Shown piece by piece: positions 1 to 7,552 of a stretch of DNA of 64,000 bases (within the stretch, counting starts at the first letter, position 1; the number at the start of each line of letters is the position of its first letter). The notes under the pieces are model-generated. The model was not told the origin of the DNA, did not search any database, and worked only from the letters and a program-made list of their open reading frames with translations. The position numbers and the translations under genes were made by a program. The DNA is from LMUY01 sp965276785 (lineage in GTDB: Bacteria > Pseudomonadota > Alphaproteobacteria > Acetobacterales > Acetobacteraceae), in the NCBI GenBank assembly GCA_965276785.1, contig OZ255629.1, positions 4,216,001 to 4,280,000 of the forward strand, written 5' to 3'.

Positions 1-424
1 CGTCCAGTCGCAGGCGGGCCTGGGCGTCGTCGGCGCCCAGCACGATGCCGCTGAAACGCTTGCGGCCTTCAATCGGCATGACGAGTTCGGCGCGCGCCAC
101 ATGGCCGGCGAAGCGGTTCCAGTCCTTCGCCCGGGTAAGCGGGCGATCGATACCGGCGCTGCTGATCTCAAGCGTCCACGCGGTCTTGATCAGGTCGGCG
201 ACGTCCAGAGTGGTGCTCACCACATCGTTGATGCGCTCGCAATCCTCGATGGTGATCAGCGAGCCGTCTGCCCGGTCCGCCATGACCTGCACGGTGGGCC
301 GTTCGCGCCCGAGCACGGCAACGCGGACGATCTCGTATCCCATGAATGCCAGCGTGTCCGCGATCTCGGCGGTGATGCGGGCTTCAAGGCTGGTATGGGG
401 GGAGATTTCGTCGTCGGGGTCCAC
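1..424 (-). CDS. rimP: Ribosome maturation factor RimP (3' part missing)
   Basis: RimP helps assemble the small ribosomal subunit in the cytoplasm. The frame read leftward from a GTG at 424 gives about 141 residues before the window edge, so the C-terminal SH3-like part is cut off. The visible part fits the RimP N-terminal domain, with a stretch near residues 80-107 rich in the family pattern VEDCERIN...VSTTLDVADLI...LEISSAGIDRPL (split here). The GTG is preceded by GAAGGA about five bases away, which supports this start. In many bacteria rimP leads the nusA-infB operon, which would lie outside the window to the left. Identification is by recognised family motifs, not by search. Confidence 0.85.
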   Translation of the reverse strand, partial: MDPDDEISPHTSLEARITAEIADTLAFMGYEIVRVAVLGRERPTVQVMADRADGSLITIEDCERINDVVSTTLDVADLIKTAWTLEISSAGIDRPLTRAKDWNRFAGHVARAELVMPIEGRKRFSGIVLGADDAQARLRLD

Positions 425-565
425 GATCGTCCTTCAGCAGCGGCCGGAAACGCAAAAGGGCGGCCGGTTAGGGCCACCCTCCAGATCGGCTCGGAAGATG
501 TCAGCGACCGTGAAATAGCTTCCCGGGCAGGGGTTTGCAAGCCTGAGGCTGCAAGCCTGGGGACG

Positions 566-2035
566 CTACTCCGCGGCTTTGAGCAGCGCCGTCCCACCCG
601 CCCGGTCCGACAACCCGGCAGAACGATGCACCACCCGCAGCGGCTCCTCCCAGTCGAAATTGCGCCACACCGCGGCCAAGTTGGCGAACGGCGGCGCCTG
701 CGCAAACAACTGGAACGTCAGCCGGTGCCCGGCATAGTCGGAGTTCAGCAGATCCCGCGCAAAGGCCAACAGGCGGCGGCGGTCCTCGCTCTGCCACTCG
801 TCGTTCACGCTGTAGAACTTGTCCAGCCAGGGGGCGGTCTCCGGATGGCGGAAGCTGGCCGCGTCCGGCGTGACGCAGATCTGGCCGCCGCAGAGCTCCC
901 GCGCCAGATGCATCATGGCGGCAAGCTGCGAGGTGGCGAACACCCGGCCGGTGAACAGCAAGGATTGGTCCGGCATTACCAGCCCCGCCGGGCTCGGTTG
1001 CGCGTTGGCAATCGCGGCGGTGAGGTGCGCGTTGATGCCCTCGCGGTAGCAGGCCAGTTGCGACAGCTTCTCCTGCACTGCCTGTTGGCGTTCGAGCCCG
1101 GTTTGCCGCGCGTTGAACAAGGCGGCACCGATCAGCATGTCCACCAGCTTCAGGTTGCGCTGCACGAAGGCAAACGCGCTGTAGCGGTGCAAGGTGGCGC
1201 GGATGAAGGTGGCGGCCGCCGTGTGACGGTAAAACAGCACGTTTTCCCACGGCACCAGCACGTCGTCAAACACAACGAGCGTGTCCACCTCGTCGAACTT
1301 GTTGCTGAGCGGGTAGTCCTCGGCCGGCGCCCGCCCGGCGAACCCGGTGCGGCAGATGAACTTCAGGTTGGGCGAGCCCAGGTCGCACACGAAGCCGACC
1401 GCGTAATCCGACAGCGCGGCGTCGCCCCAGTTGGCGATGGTGGGTTTGGTAAAGGCCTGGTTGGCATATGCGGCTGCCGTTTCATACTTGGCACCGCGCA
1501 CCACGATGCCGGCATCCGTTTCCCGCACTACGTGCAGCAGCATGTCCGGATCCTGATCCTGCGGGCGCTTGGAGCGGTCGCCTTTCGGGTCGGTGTTGGC
1601 GGAGACATGAAACGGGTCCTGCCGCAACGCCTGGTCGACATGGCGGCGGATGTTGGCGGCGAAGGTGGGATTGACCTCGTTAAGCACGTCCTGGCCATCG
1701 AACAGCGACCACATCTCGCCGATGGTCTCGTCCCCCACGCGGGTGACGATGCCGCCCACGTCGTCCAGCACGGCGTCGGTCGCTGCGCGTTTGGCGTGCC
1801 AATCGGCCTGGCTGCGGGGCAGCTTATGCGCCACCGGGCAGGGCTCGCCGTCCTCCAGATAGGTCATCACCGGGGCGGTGCGCGCGTCGTGCTGCATGTC
1901 GTAGATGCGCGCCCGGATATCGACCAGCGGCTTGAACATCGGGTGGCTGGCGACGTCGCGCACCCGCTCGCCATTGATATACACGACCCGGCCGTCGCGG
2001 ATGCTGTCGCGGTATTGCTGCCCGGTGCGGATCAT
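566..2035 (-). CDS. 4-hydroxyphenylacetate 3-monooxygenase (HpaB) family flavoprotein
   Basis: This 489-residue protein belongs to the HpaB/PvcC family: FADH2-using aromatic hydroxylases that need a separate flavin reductase, and relatives such as 4-hydroxybutyryl-CoA dehydratase. Full family length and the motifs seen, for example the N-terminal YRDSIRDGR, a central DQDPDMLLHVVRETDAG, and C-terminal LARELCGGQICVTPD, support the family. The exact substrate cannot be read from sequence. The ATG at 2035 begins the conserved N-terminus; an upstream in-frame extension lacks family similarity. It diverges from a cysteine hydrolase gene with 88 bases between the two starts, so the pair may share control and a catabolic role. 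No flavin reductase gene is adjacent. Confidence 0.8.
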   Translation of the reverse strand: MIRTGQQYRDSIRDGRVVYINGERVRDVASHPMFKPLVDIRARIYDMQHDARTAPVMTYLEDGEPCPVAHKLPRSQADWHAKRAATDAVLDDVGGIVTRVGDETIGEMWSLFDGQDVLNEVNPTFAANIRRHVDQALRQDPFHVSANTDPKGDRSKRPQDQDPDMLLHVVRETDAGIVVRGAKYETAAAYANQAFTKPTIANWGDAALSDYAVGFVCDLGSPNLKFICRTGFAGRAPAEDYPLSNKFDEVDTLVVFDDVLVPWENVLFYRHTAAATFIRATLHRYSAFAFVQRNLKLVDMLIGAALFNARQTGLERQQAVQEKLSQLACYREGINAHLTAAIANAQPSPAGLVMPDQSLLFTGRVFATSQLAAMMHLARELCGGQICVTPDAASFRHPETAPWLDKFYSVNDEWQSEDRRRLLAFARDLLNSDYAGHRLTFQLFAQAPPFANLAAVWRNFDWEEPLRVVHRSAGLSDRAGGTALLKAAE

Positions 2036-2123
2036 CAAGCTGCCTCGTCGTTCTGCCTGCGATGCAGCATGCACGAAGTCAGCAAGAAGCGCATCCCGGC
2101 ATGTTTGTTGCTAAATCTAGCGC

Positions 2124-2780
2124 ATGGACATTCCGGCCCAGCCCTACGCCTTCTCGTTCGACCGCGCGGCCTGCGCGCTGCTGATCATCGACATGCAACG
2201 CGACTTCCTGGAACTGGGTGGCTTCGGCGCTGCGCTGGGTAACGATGTCGGGCAGCTCCGCCGCGCCATCGCGCCGAGCCAGCGTCTGCTCGCCGCCTGG
2301 CGCACCGCCGGGCTGCCGGCCATCCACACCCGCGAGGGCCACCGCGCCGACCTCTCCGACCTGCCGCCCAGCAAGTATGAGCGCGGACGCGGCGAGACCC
2401 GCATCGGCGATGCCGGGCCGATGGGCCGCATCCTGGTGCGCGGCGAACCGGGCCACGCCATCATTCCCGAACTCGCTCCCGCCCCCGGCGAGCCGGTGAT
2501 TGACAAGCCCGGCAAAGGCGCCTTCTTCGCCACCGACTTGCACGCTATCCTTGCCAATCGCGGCATTCGCCAGTTGGTGGTGGCGGGCGTGACCACCGAG
2601 GTCTGCGTCAGCACCACCGTGCGCGAGGCCAATGACCGCGGCTATGACTGCCTGGTGCTGGCAGACTGCACGGCCTCGTACCGGCCGGAGTTCCACGACA
2701 GCGCGCTGGCGATGGTGAGCGCGCAAGGCGGGATTTTCGGCTGGGTGGGCACGTCCGAGGATGTGCTCGCCGCGCTGTAG
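2124..2780 (+). CDS. Cysteine hydrolase, isochorismatase-like family
   Basis: The product has 218 residues and the alpha/beta isochorismatase-like hydrolase fold. The family catalytic triad is visible: Asp23 in the IDMQRDF motif, Lys128 in DKPGKGAF and the nucleophile Cys161 in GVTTEVCVSTT. Members hydrolyse amide or enol-ether bonds, for example biuret, ureidoacrylate, carbamoylsarcosine or isochorismate. The N-terminal layout resembles the biuret/ureidoacrylate amidohydrolase branch, but substrate is an inference. It lies head-to-head with the HpaB-like monooxygenase. A strong inverted repeat just after the stop could end transcription. Confidence 0.85.
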   Translation: MDIPAQPYAFSFDRAACALLIIDMQRDFLELGGFGAALGNDVGQLRRAIAPSQRLLAAWRTAGLPAIHTREGHRADLSDLPPSKYERGRGETRIGDAGPMGRILVRGEPGHAIIPELAPAPGEPVIDKPGKGAFFATDLHAILANRGIRQLVVAGVTTEVCVSTTVREANDRGYDCLVLADCTASYRPEFHDSALAMVSAQGGIFGWVGTSEDVLAAL

Positions 2781-2793
2781 CCGCTGCCAACAC

Positions 2794-2840
2794 GGTCCAG
2801 CGAGCGTAGCCGAACCCGCATGTCACCCGCTCGTTGGACC
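2794..2840. terminator. Inverted repeat after the cysteine hydrolase gene
   Basis: Arms at 2794-2806 and 2828-2840 pair at 12 of 13 positions around a 21-base loop. The repeat sits 14 bases after the hydrolase stop codon and before the ribosome site of the next small gene. No T-run follows, so a simple intrinsic terminator is not certain; an mRNA stabilising or regulatory stem is equally possible. Confidence 0.4.
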
Positions 2841-2864
2841 CTGATGCACGCAGGAGGCATCGTC

Positions 2865-3041
2865 ATGTCTGCACATCCGCCGCCCGTCCCGCCCGAGCAG
2901 CAGCCGCAGCACGGGAAGGGCGACCGGCCGGTTCCCACCGGCGAGCAGCAAACCCCGCCGATCGGGAACCTCGCCGAGCAAGCACAGGCCGGCAACCTGA
3001 AGCAGAACACGACCAACAAAAGCTTTCAACAGGATCGGTAA
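2865..3041 (+). CDS. Small Pro/Gln-rich hypothetical protein
   Basis: This 58-residue protein is not recognised. Its first half is rich in Pro and Gln, and its second half is Asn/Gln-rich and ends in NTTNKSFQQDR. It has no signal peptide, membrane segment or cysteine, and appears disordered. The start is well supported: AGGAGG at 2852-2857 lies seven bases before the ATG. Two bases after its stop another tiny gene begins, and a hydrolase gene follows, so the three may form one transcript. Function unknown. Confidence 0.6.
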   Translation: MSAHPPPVPPEQQPQHGKGDRPVPTGEQQTPPIGNLAEQAQAGNLKQNTTNKSFQQDR

Positions 3042-3043
3042 TC

Positions 3044-3268
3044 ATGTCCAAATCTCCCGACACCGAGCGCTTCGGCGGCCCAGGCAGCAGCCATCAGGAC
3101 CGTGAGCATCCCGGCAAGAACCACCAGCCAACCGGCCACAAGGCCGGCGGCGGCCCGACTGAAGCAGCACCGGGTCCGGACGTGCCGACCAACACGATCG
3201 ACAGCCACGTGTCCGGCGGCGGCGGCGAGCGGGACCGCCACCACCGGCATACGCCGGAACGGAGCTGA
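3044..3268 (+). CDS. Small Gly/His-rich hypothetical protein
   Basis: This 74-residue, strongly hydrophilic protein is rich in Gly, His, Pro and Asp and ends in a His-rich tail (DRHHRHTPERS). No domain is recognised and it is probably disordered. The ATG follows the stop of the preceding small gene by two bases, and the next gene starts three bases after its stop, which is an operon-like spacing. The GC-rich composition and two adjacent disordered proteins could reflect a stress-related or desiccation-type pair, but that is speculation. Confidence 0.5.
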   Translation: MSKSPDTERFGGPGSSHQDREHPGKNHQPTGHKAGGGPTEAAPGPDVPTNTIDSHVSGGGGERDRHHRHTPERS

Positions 3269-3271
3269 CGG

Positions 3272-4153
3272 GTGGCACAGCAAGTCGCTGTCGACGCCAC
3301 CGCCATTGCCGGCGAGGTTGAGGAGGGCAGCGTCGTCGGCCTGTTGCCGGATCTTGCGTATCGCCGGGTCGGCATCGTCAACGTGGTGCTGGCGGGCGGC
3401 CCCACGGACACTGCCGTGCTGATCGATGCCGGCTTGCCTGGGACCGCGCCGGTCATCCGCAACGCATGGGCCAGCCGGTTCGGCTCCGGCAGTCGGCCGG
3501 GCGCCATCATCCTGACGCACGGCCATATCGACCATGTGGGCGCGTTGCAGGCCTTGCTCGCAGACTGGGACGTGCCCGTTTATGCCCATCCCGGAGAAAT
3601 GCCCTACTTGGATGGCAGCGCAGCCTATCCGCCGCCGGATACGCATGTTGGCGGCGGCCTGATGTCCCGGCTGGCGGCGCTGTTCCCACGCCAGCCGATC
3701 GATGTGCGCCGCTGGCTGCAGCCGCTGCCAGCGGATGGCAGCATGCCGCTGATGCCAGGTTGGCGGTGGTTGCACACGCCTGGCCATTCCGCGGGCCACG
3801 TCTCGTTCTGGCGCGAGCGGGACCGCGCGCTGATCGCGGGCGATGCGTTCGTCACGACGGCGCAGGAGTCGGTTTATGCGGTTGCCATGCAGGAGTCGGA
3901 GCTGCACGGGCCGCCGATGTACTTCACTCCGGATTGGGAGGCGGCCGGGCAGTCAGTGCGCAGTTTGGCCCGGCTGCAACCTGCCCTGGCTGTGACCGGT
4001 CATGGCCGGGCGATGCATGGCCCGGCGCTGCGCATGGCATTGGATACTTTGGCGGCCGATTTCGATCGCGTGGCGGTGCCGGAGGGTGGCCGCTATGTGC
4101 TGCACCCGGCCCGCGCGGTGGATGGCTTGGCGTATGTGCGGGCGAGTTCGTAG
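3272..4153 (+). CDS. MBL-fold metallohydrolase
   Basis: The product has 293 residues and the metallo-beta-lactamase fold. Metal ligands are clear: the THGHIDHVG motif (HxHxDH) near residues 82-90, a second His in HTPGHSAGH near 168-176, and the bridging Asp in LIAGDAFVT near 187-195. Such enzymes hydrolyse thioesters, lactones or phosphodiesters; the substrate cannot be told. The start is GTG at 3272, three bases after the preceding small gene. It is convergent with hemB. Confidence 0.8.
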   Translation: MAQQVAVDATAIAGEVEEGSVVGLLPDLAYRRVGIVNVVLAGGPTDTAVLIDAGLPGTAPVIRNAWASRFGSGSRPGAIILTHGHIDHVGALQALLADWDVPVYAHPGEMPYLDGSAAYPPPDTHVGGGLMSRLAALFPRQPIDVRRWLQPLPADGSMPLMPGWRWLHTPGHSAGHVSFWRERDRALIAGDAFVTTAQESVYAVAMQESELHGPPMYFTPDWEAAGQSVRSLARLQPALAVTGHGRAMHGPALRMALDTLAADFDRVAVPEGGRYVLHPARAVDGLAYVRASS

Positions 4154-4176
4154 GGTGCGGCCGATGCTGCCCCGCA

Positions 4177-5181
4177 TCAAGCTGCGGGCGAGTTAGACAG
4201 CACTTTGGCCGCCGCCGGAGCGAAGTAGGTGAGGATGCCCGCCGCGCCGGCGCGCTTGAAGCCGGCGAGGCTCTCCAGCATGGCCCGTTCACCGTCGATC
4301 CAGCCGCGCTCCGCCGCGCCGGTGATCATCGCGTATTCGCCCGATACTTGATATGCAAAGGTGGGCACGTGGAAGGTTTCGTGCACGCGGCGTACGATGT
4401 CGAGGTAAGGCATGCCGGGCTTGACCATCACCATGTCCGCGCCCTCGGCGAGGTCCAGCGCCACTTCCCGCATTGCCTCGTCCGAGTTGGCGGGATCCAT
4501 CTGGTAGGTTTTCTTGTCGCCTTGCAGCGCCACGCCGGTCCCGACCGCGTCGCGATATGGGCCGTAGAAGGCGCTGGCGTATTTGGCGGCGTAACTCATG
4601 ATCCGCGTCTCTAGCAGGCCGGCTTCGTCCAACGTGGCGCGGATGGCGGCGATGCGGCCGTCCATCATGTCGGAAGGGCCGATGATGTCGATGCCCGCTT
4701 CGGCCTGCCGCAGCGCTTGGACGCGCAATACGGCGATGCTGGCATCGTTGTGGATGCGGCCGTCGCGCAACACGCCGTCATGGCCGTGAGTGGTGTAGCA
4801 ATCGAGTGCCACGTCCCCCATTAGGCCGATTTGCGGGTACTCACGCTTGATCAGCCGGGCCGCGCGGCAGACGACGTTCTCGGGGTTGGCCGCCTCGCGA
4901 CCCTCCATGTCCTTTTTCGCCGGGTCGACATGGGCGAACAGGGCGATGACCGGGATGCGCAGCTCGGCGGCTGGGCGAACGTGCTCCAATACCCCGTCTA
5001 CCGTCACCCGAACTTGCCCCGGCATCGATGCCACCGGCGTAGTCCGGCCGGTGCCGTCGGCGATGAACACGGGCCAGATCAGGTCGTCCACGGAAAGTCG
5101 CGTCTCGGCCACCAGCCGGCGGTTCCAGGCATCAGCGCGGTTGCGGCGCAGGCGGGTGGTGGGGAATTGGGCGTGTATCAT
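4177..5181 (-). CDS. hemB: Delta-aminolevulinic acid dehydratase (porphobilinogen synthase)
   Basis: HemB condenses two 5-aminolevulinate molecules to porphobilinogen, the second common step of tetrapyrrole synthesis. The 334-residue product has both active-site lysines, Lys200 (in SYAAKYASAFYGP) and Lys254 (in MVMVKPGMPYL). The metal-site segment reads DVALDCYTTHGHDG near residues 123-136. It carries Asp/Ala where zinc-type enzymes have Cys, so it is the Mg-dependent, Asp-rich type usual in alphaproteobacteria. HemB consumes the product of hemA, which lies far away in the photosynthesis cluster. It diverges from glyA with 102 bases between the starts. A short CCCGCA/TGCGGG stem overlaps its stop codon. 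Confidence 0.97.
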   Translation of the reverse strand: MIHAQFPTTRLRRNRADAWNRRLVAETRLSVDDLIWPVFIADGTGRTTPVASMPGQVRVTVDGVLEHVRPAAELRIPVIALFAHVDPAKKDMEGREAANPENVVCRAARLIKREYPQIGLMGDVALDCYTTHGHDGVLRDGRIHNDASIAVLRVQALRQAEAGIDIIGPSDMMDGRIAAIRATLDEAGLLETRIMSYAAKYASAFYGPYRDAVGTGVALQGDKKTYQMDPANSDEAMREVALDLAEGADMVMVKPGMPYLDIVRRVHETFHVPTFAYQVSGEYAMITGAAERGWIDGERAMLESLAGFKRAGAAGILTYFAPAAAKVLSNSPAA

Positions 5182-5283
5182 TGGTTGAGCCTAGCTCTGG
5201 GAGGGGGAGCAGGGCTAGAGCGGCCGGGTATGGCGAGCTCCAGCAGGCATGATACAAGCGCACACCCCGGATGAGACCGCACC

Positions 5284-6579
5284 ATGAACGAGCAAAGCCC
5301 CGCCGCCCTCACGAGTCGCTTTTTTTCCGCACCCTTGGCTGAAACCGACCCCTCGCTCGCGGCCGCCCTGCGCGGCGAGTTGGTGCGGCAGCAGGACGGA
5401 ATCGAGCTCATCGCCTCCGAGAACATCGTCTCCGCCGCCGTGTTGGAGGCGCAGGGCTCGGTGCTCACCAACAAGTATGCCGAAGGCTATCCGGGCCGCC
5501 GATACTATGGCGGCTGTCACCAGGTGGACATCGCCGAGACATTGGCCATCGACCGCGCCCGCCAACTGTTCGGCGCCGGATTCGCCAATGTGCAGCCGCA
5601 TTCGGGGGCGCAAGCCAACCAGGCGGTGTTCCTGGCCACGCTGAAGCCCGGCGACACCATCCTGGGCATGAGCCTGGCCTCGGGTGGCCATCTGACGCAT
5701 GGCGCCGCGCCCAATCTCTCGGGCAAGTGGTTCCGTGCCGTGCAATACGGTGTGCGGCGAGATGACGGCCTGCTCGATTACGAGGAGTTGGAGCGGCTGG
5801 CGCAGACGGAAAAGCCGCGGATGATTATTGCCGGCGGCTCGGCCTATCCGCGCGCCATCGATTTCGCCCGCATCCGCGCGGTGGCGGACGCGGTGGGGGC
5901 GCTGTTTCTGGTGGACATGGCGCACTATGCCGGGCTGGTGGCAGCGGAGCTGTATCCGTCGCCCATGCCGCACGCCCATGTGGTGACCACGACCACCCAC
6001 AAGACGCTGCGCGGCCCGCGCGGCGGCATGATTCTTACCAACGACGAGGCGCTCGCCAAAGCGATCAACTCCGCCGTGTTCCCCGGCTTGCAGGGCGGGC
6101 CGCTGATGCATGTCATCGCCGGCAAGGCGGCCGCGTTCGGCGAGGCACTGCGCCCGGAGTTCCGCCTCTATCAGCGCGCGGTGCTGGAGAACGCCCGCGT
6201 GTTGGGTGAGACGCTGCGCGAGCTGGGCTGCGACATCGTGACCGGCGGCACCGACTGTCACCTGGTGCTGGTGGACCTGCGGCCGAAGCACACCACCGGC
6301 AAAGTGGCCGAGGCGAGTCTGGAGCGGGCGCTCATCACGGCCAACAAGAACGCGATCCCGTTCGACCCGGCCAAGCCCGCGGTGACCAGCGGCATCCGCC
6401 TCGGCAGCCCGGCCGCTACCACCCGCGGCTTCGGCGCCGCCGAGTTCCATGCCGTCGGAGAAATGATCAACGAGGTGCTGGAAGGCTTGTCGCGTTCCAA
6501 CGACGGGGGCAACGAGGCGCCGGAGCAGGCCGTCGCCGAGCGGGTTCGGGCGCTGTGCGCGCGGTTTCCGATTTACTGA
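5284..6579 (+). CDS. glyA: Serine hydroxymethyltransferase
   Basis: GlyA interconverts serine and glycine while charging tetrahydrofolate with a one-carbon unit, using pyridoxal phosphate. At 431 residues it has the usual length. Lys240, in the run TTTTHKTLRGPRGG, is the Schiff-base lysine, and the N-terminal ELIASENI motif is present. GlyA upstream of nrdR and the rib genes is a common alphaproteobacterial order. Here a palindromic repeat and a GIY-YIG gene separate it from nrdR. The glycine it makes feeds HemA-dependent 5-aminolevulinate synthesis. Confidence 0.97.
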   Translation: MNEQSPAALTSRFFSAPLAETDPSLAAALRGELVRQQDGIELIASENIVSAAVLEAQGSVLTNKYAEGYPGRRYYGGCHQVDIAETLAIDRARQLFGAGFANVQPHSGAQANQAVFLATLKPGDTILGMSLASGGHLTHGAAPNLSGKWFRAVQYGVRRDDGLLDYEELERLAQTEKPRMIIAGGSAYPRAIDFARIRAVADAVGALFLVDMAHYAGLVAAELYPSPMPHAHVVTTTTHKTLRGPRGGMILTNDEALAKAINSAVFPGLQGGPLMHVIAGKAAAFGEALRPEFRLYQRAVLENARVLGETLRELGCDIVTGGTDCHLVLVDLRPKHTTGKVAEASLERALITANKNAIPFDPAKPAVTSGIRLGSPAATTRGFGAAEFHAVGEMINEVLEGLSRSNDGGNEAPEQAVAERVRALCARFPIY

Positions 6580-6608
6580 GGGTGGACGGCGAGCTGACCG
6601 CCCGGTCT

Positions 6609-6743
6609 GTCATGCCAGGGCTTGACCCTGGCATCCACGGGGTCCGGCTGGTGCCGGCTCGGGGAGTCGGGCAGCGGAGTTCCGTCGGAGGGGCTAGAGG
6701 CGCTTGGCGACCCGTGGATGCCAGGGTCAAGCCCTGGCATGAC
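6609..6743. repeat. Paired palindromic intergenic repeat (REP/BIME-like)
   Basis: Two inverted copies of a roughly 33-base unit lie at about 6609-6641 and 6711-6743. Each unit is itself a palindrome, with TGCCAGGG and ACCCTGGCA pairing around CTTG. A related pair occurs at 55814-55930. This architecture matches short interspersed palindromes common between genes of alphaproteobacteria. It lies after the glyA stop and may shape mRNA ends. Confidence 0.75.
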
Positions 6744-6767
6744 GATGGCGTGTCAAAATCGACCGAT

Positions 6768-7061
6768 TCAGCCTCCTGCGATCAGGTCGTCGAGGTCCGC
6801 CCAGGATGGGTTCGCGTCCAGGATCAGCCGTACTTTCCATGCGCGCGGCCAGGATTTGAGGGCCTTTTCTCGCGCGATTGCCGCGGCAATTTCCTCATGC
6901 GGTTCTACAAACACCAGCCTTTTCAGCCCATACTGCTTGGTGAACCCATCCACCACCCCCTCCCGATGCTCCCATGCGCGACGCGGCAGGTTACTGGTAA
7001 CGCCCGTGTAAAGCACGCCGTTCGGTCGATTGGTCACGATGTAAACCCAGCCTTTGCGCAT
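6768..7061 (-). CDS. GIY-YIG nuclease family protein
   Basis: The 97-residue product is a single GIY-YIG domain of the UPF0213/YhbQ type. It has the VYIVTN and LYTGVTSN halves of the motif (residues 6-24), the Arg in RRAWEHR, and the conserved Glu in IAREKALKSW. Members are stand-alone nucleases of uncertain biological role. It lies on the opposite strand between glyA and nrdR, right beside the palindromic repeat, and starts 26 bases from nrdR. It looks like an insertion into an otherwise conserved neighbourhood. Confidence 0.85.
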   Translation of the reverse strand: MRKGWVYIVTNRPNGVLYTGVTSNLPRRAWEHREGVVDGFTKQYGLKRLVFVEPHEEIAAAIAREKALKSWPRAWKVRLILDANPSWADLDDLIAGG

Positions 7062-7087
7062 CGAACAGTCACTCCAGCGCCGCCGCC

Positions 7088-7552
7088 ATGAGATGCCCCT
7101 TCTGCGGCCACGACGATACCCAGGTGAAAGATAGCCGCCCGACCGAGGACTCCGCCGCCATCCGGCGCCGGCGGTCCTGCCTCGCCTGCGGCCAGCGCTT
7201 CACCACCATCGAACGCGTGCAACTGCGCGACCTTACCGTGGTGAAGTCGGACGGCCGCCGGGTCGCGTTTGACCGTGACAAGCTGGCCCGCTCCGTGCGG
7301 ATCGCGCTGCGCAAACGCCCGGTCAGCGACGAGCGGATGGAGCGGATCGTCAACGGCATCGTGCGCCAGCTCGAGGCTTCGGGCGAACCCGAGATCGCCT
7401 CCAAGCAGGTGGGCGAGATGGTGATGGAGACGCTTAAGGAAGTGGACGCGGTCGCCTATGTCCGCTTCGCCAGCGTCTATCGCAATTTCCGCGAGGCGAA
7501 GGACTTCGAGGCCTTTCTCGGCTCGCTCGAGGAACCCACATCGCCGGAATGA
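7088..7552 (+). CDS. nrdR: Transcriptional repressor NrdR
   Basis: NrdR is a nucleotide-sensing repressor of ribonucleotide reductase genes. The 154-residue protein has the N-terminal zinc ribbon (Cys3, Cys6, Cys31, Cys34) followed by an ATP-cone domain from about residue 48. Its TGA overlaps the ribD start (ATGA), so the two are translationally coupled. The nrdR-rib-nusB order is widely conserved in alphaproteobacteria. Confidence 0.97.
   Translation: MRCPFCGHDDTQVKDSRPTEDSAAIRRRRSCLACGQRFTTIERVQLRDLTVVKSDGRRVAFDRDKLARSVRIALRKRPVSDERMERIVNGIVRQLEASGEPEIASKQVGEMVMETLKEVDAVAYVRFASVYRNFREAKDFEAFLGSLEEPTSPE

Noticed and set aside
101..2242. A 713-codon open frame on the plus strand across the HpaB-like gene
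   Set aside because: It is the complement of the real minus-strand gene in high-GC DNA; the translation is Arg/Gly/Val-rich with no domain, while the opposite strand encodes a full HpaB-family protein.
5182..5283. Possible glycine or folate riboswitch before glyA
   Set aside because: No conserved riboswitch core was recognisable in the 102 bases between hemB and glyA.
5215..6450. A 411-codon minus-strand frame opposite glyA
   Set aside because: It is antisense to a clear serine hydroxymethyltransferase and has low-complexity composition typical of shadow frames.
6580..7087. FMN riboswitch upstream of the rib operon
   Set aside because: The space is filled by a palindromic repeat and the GIY-YIG gene; the FMN aptamer core is not present.
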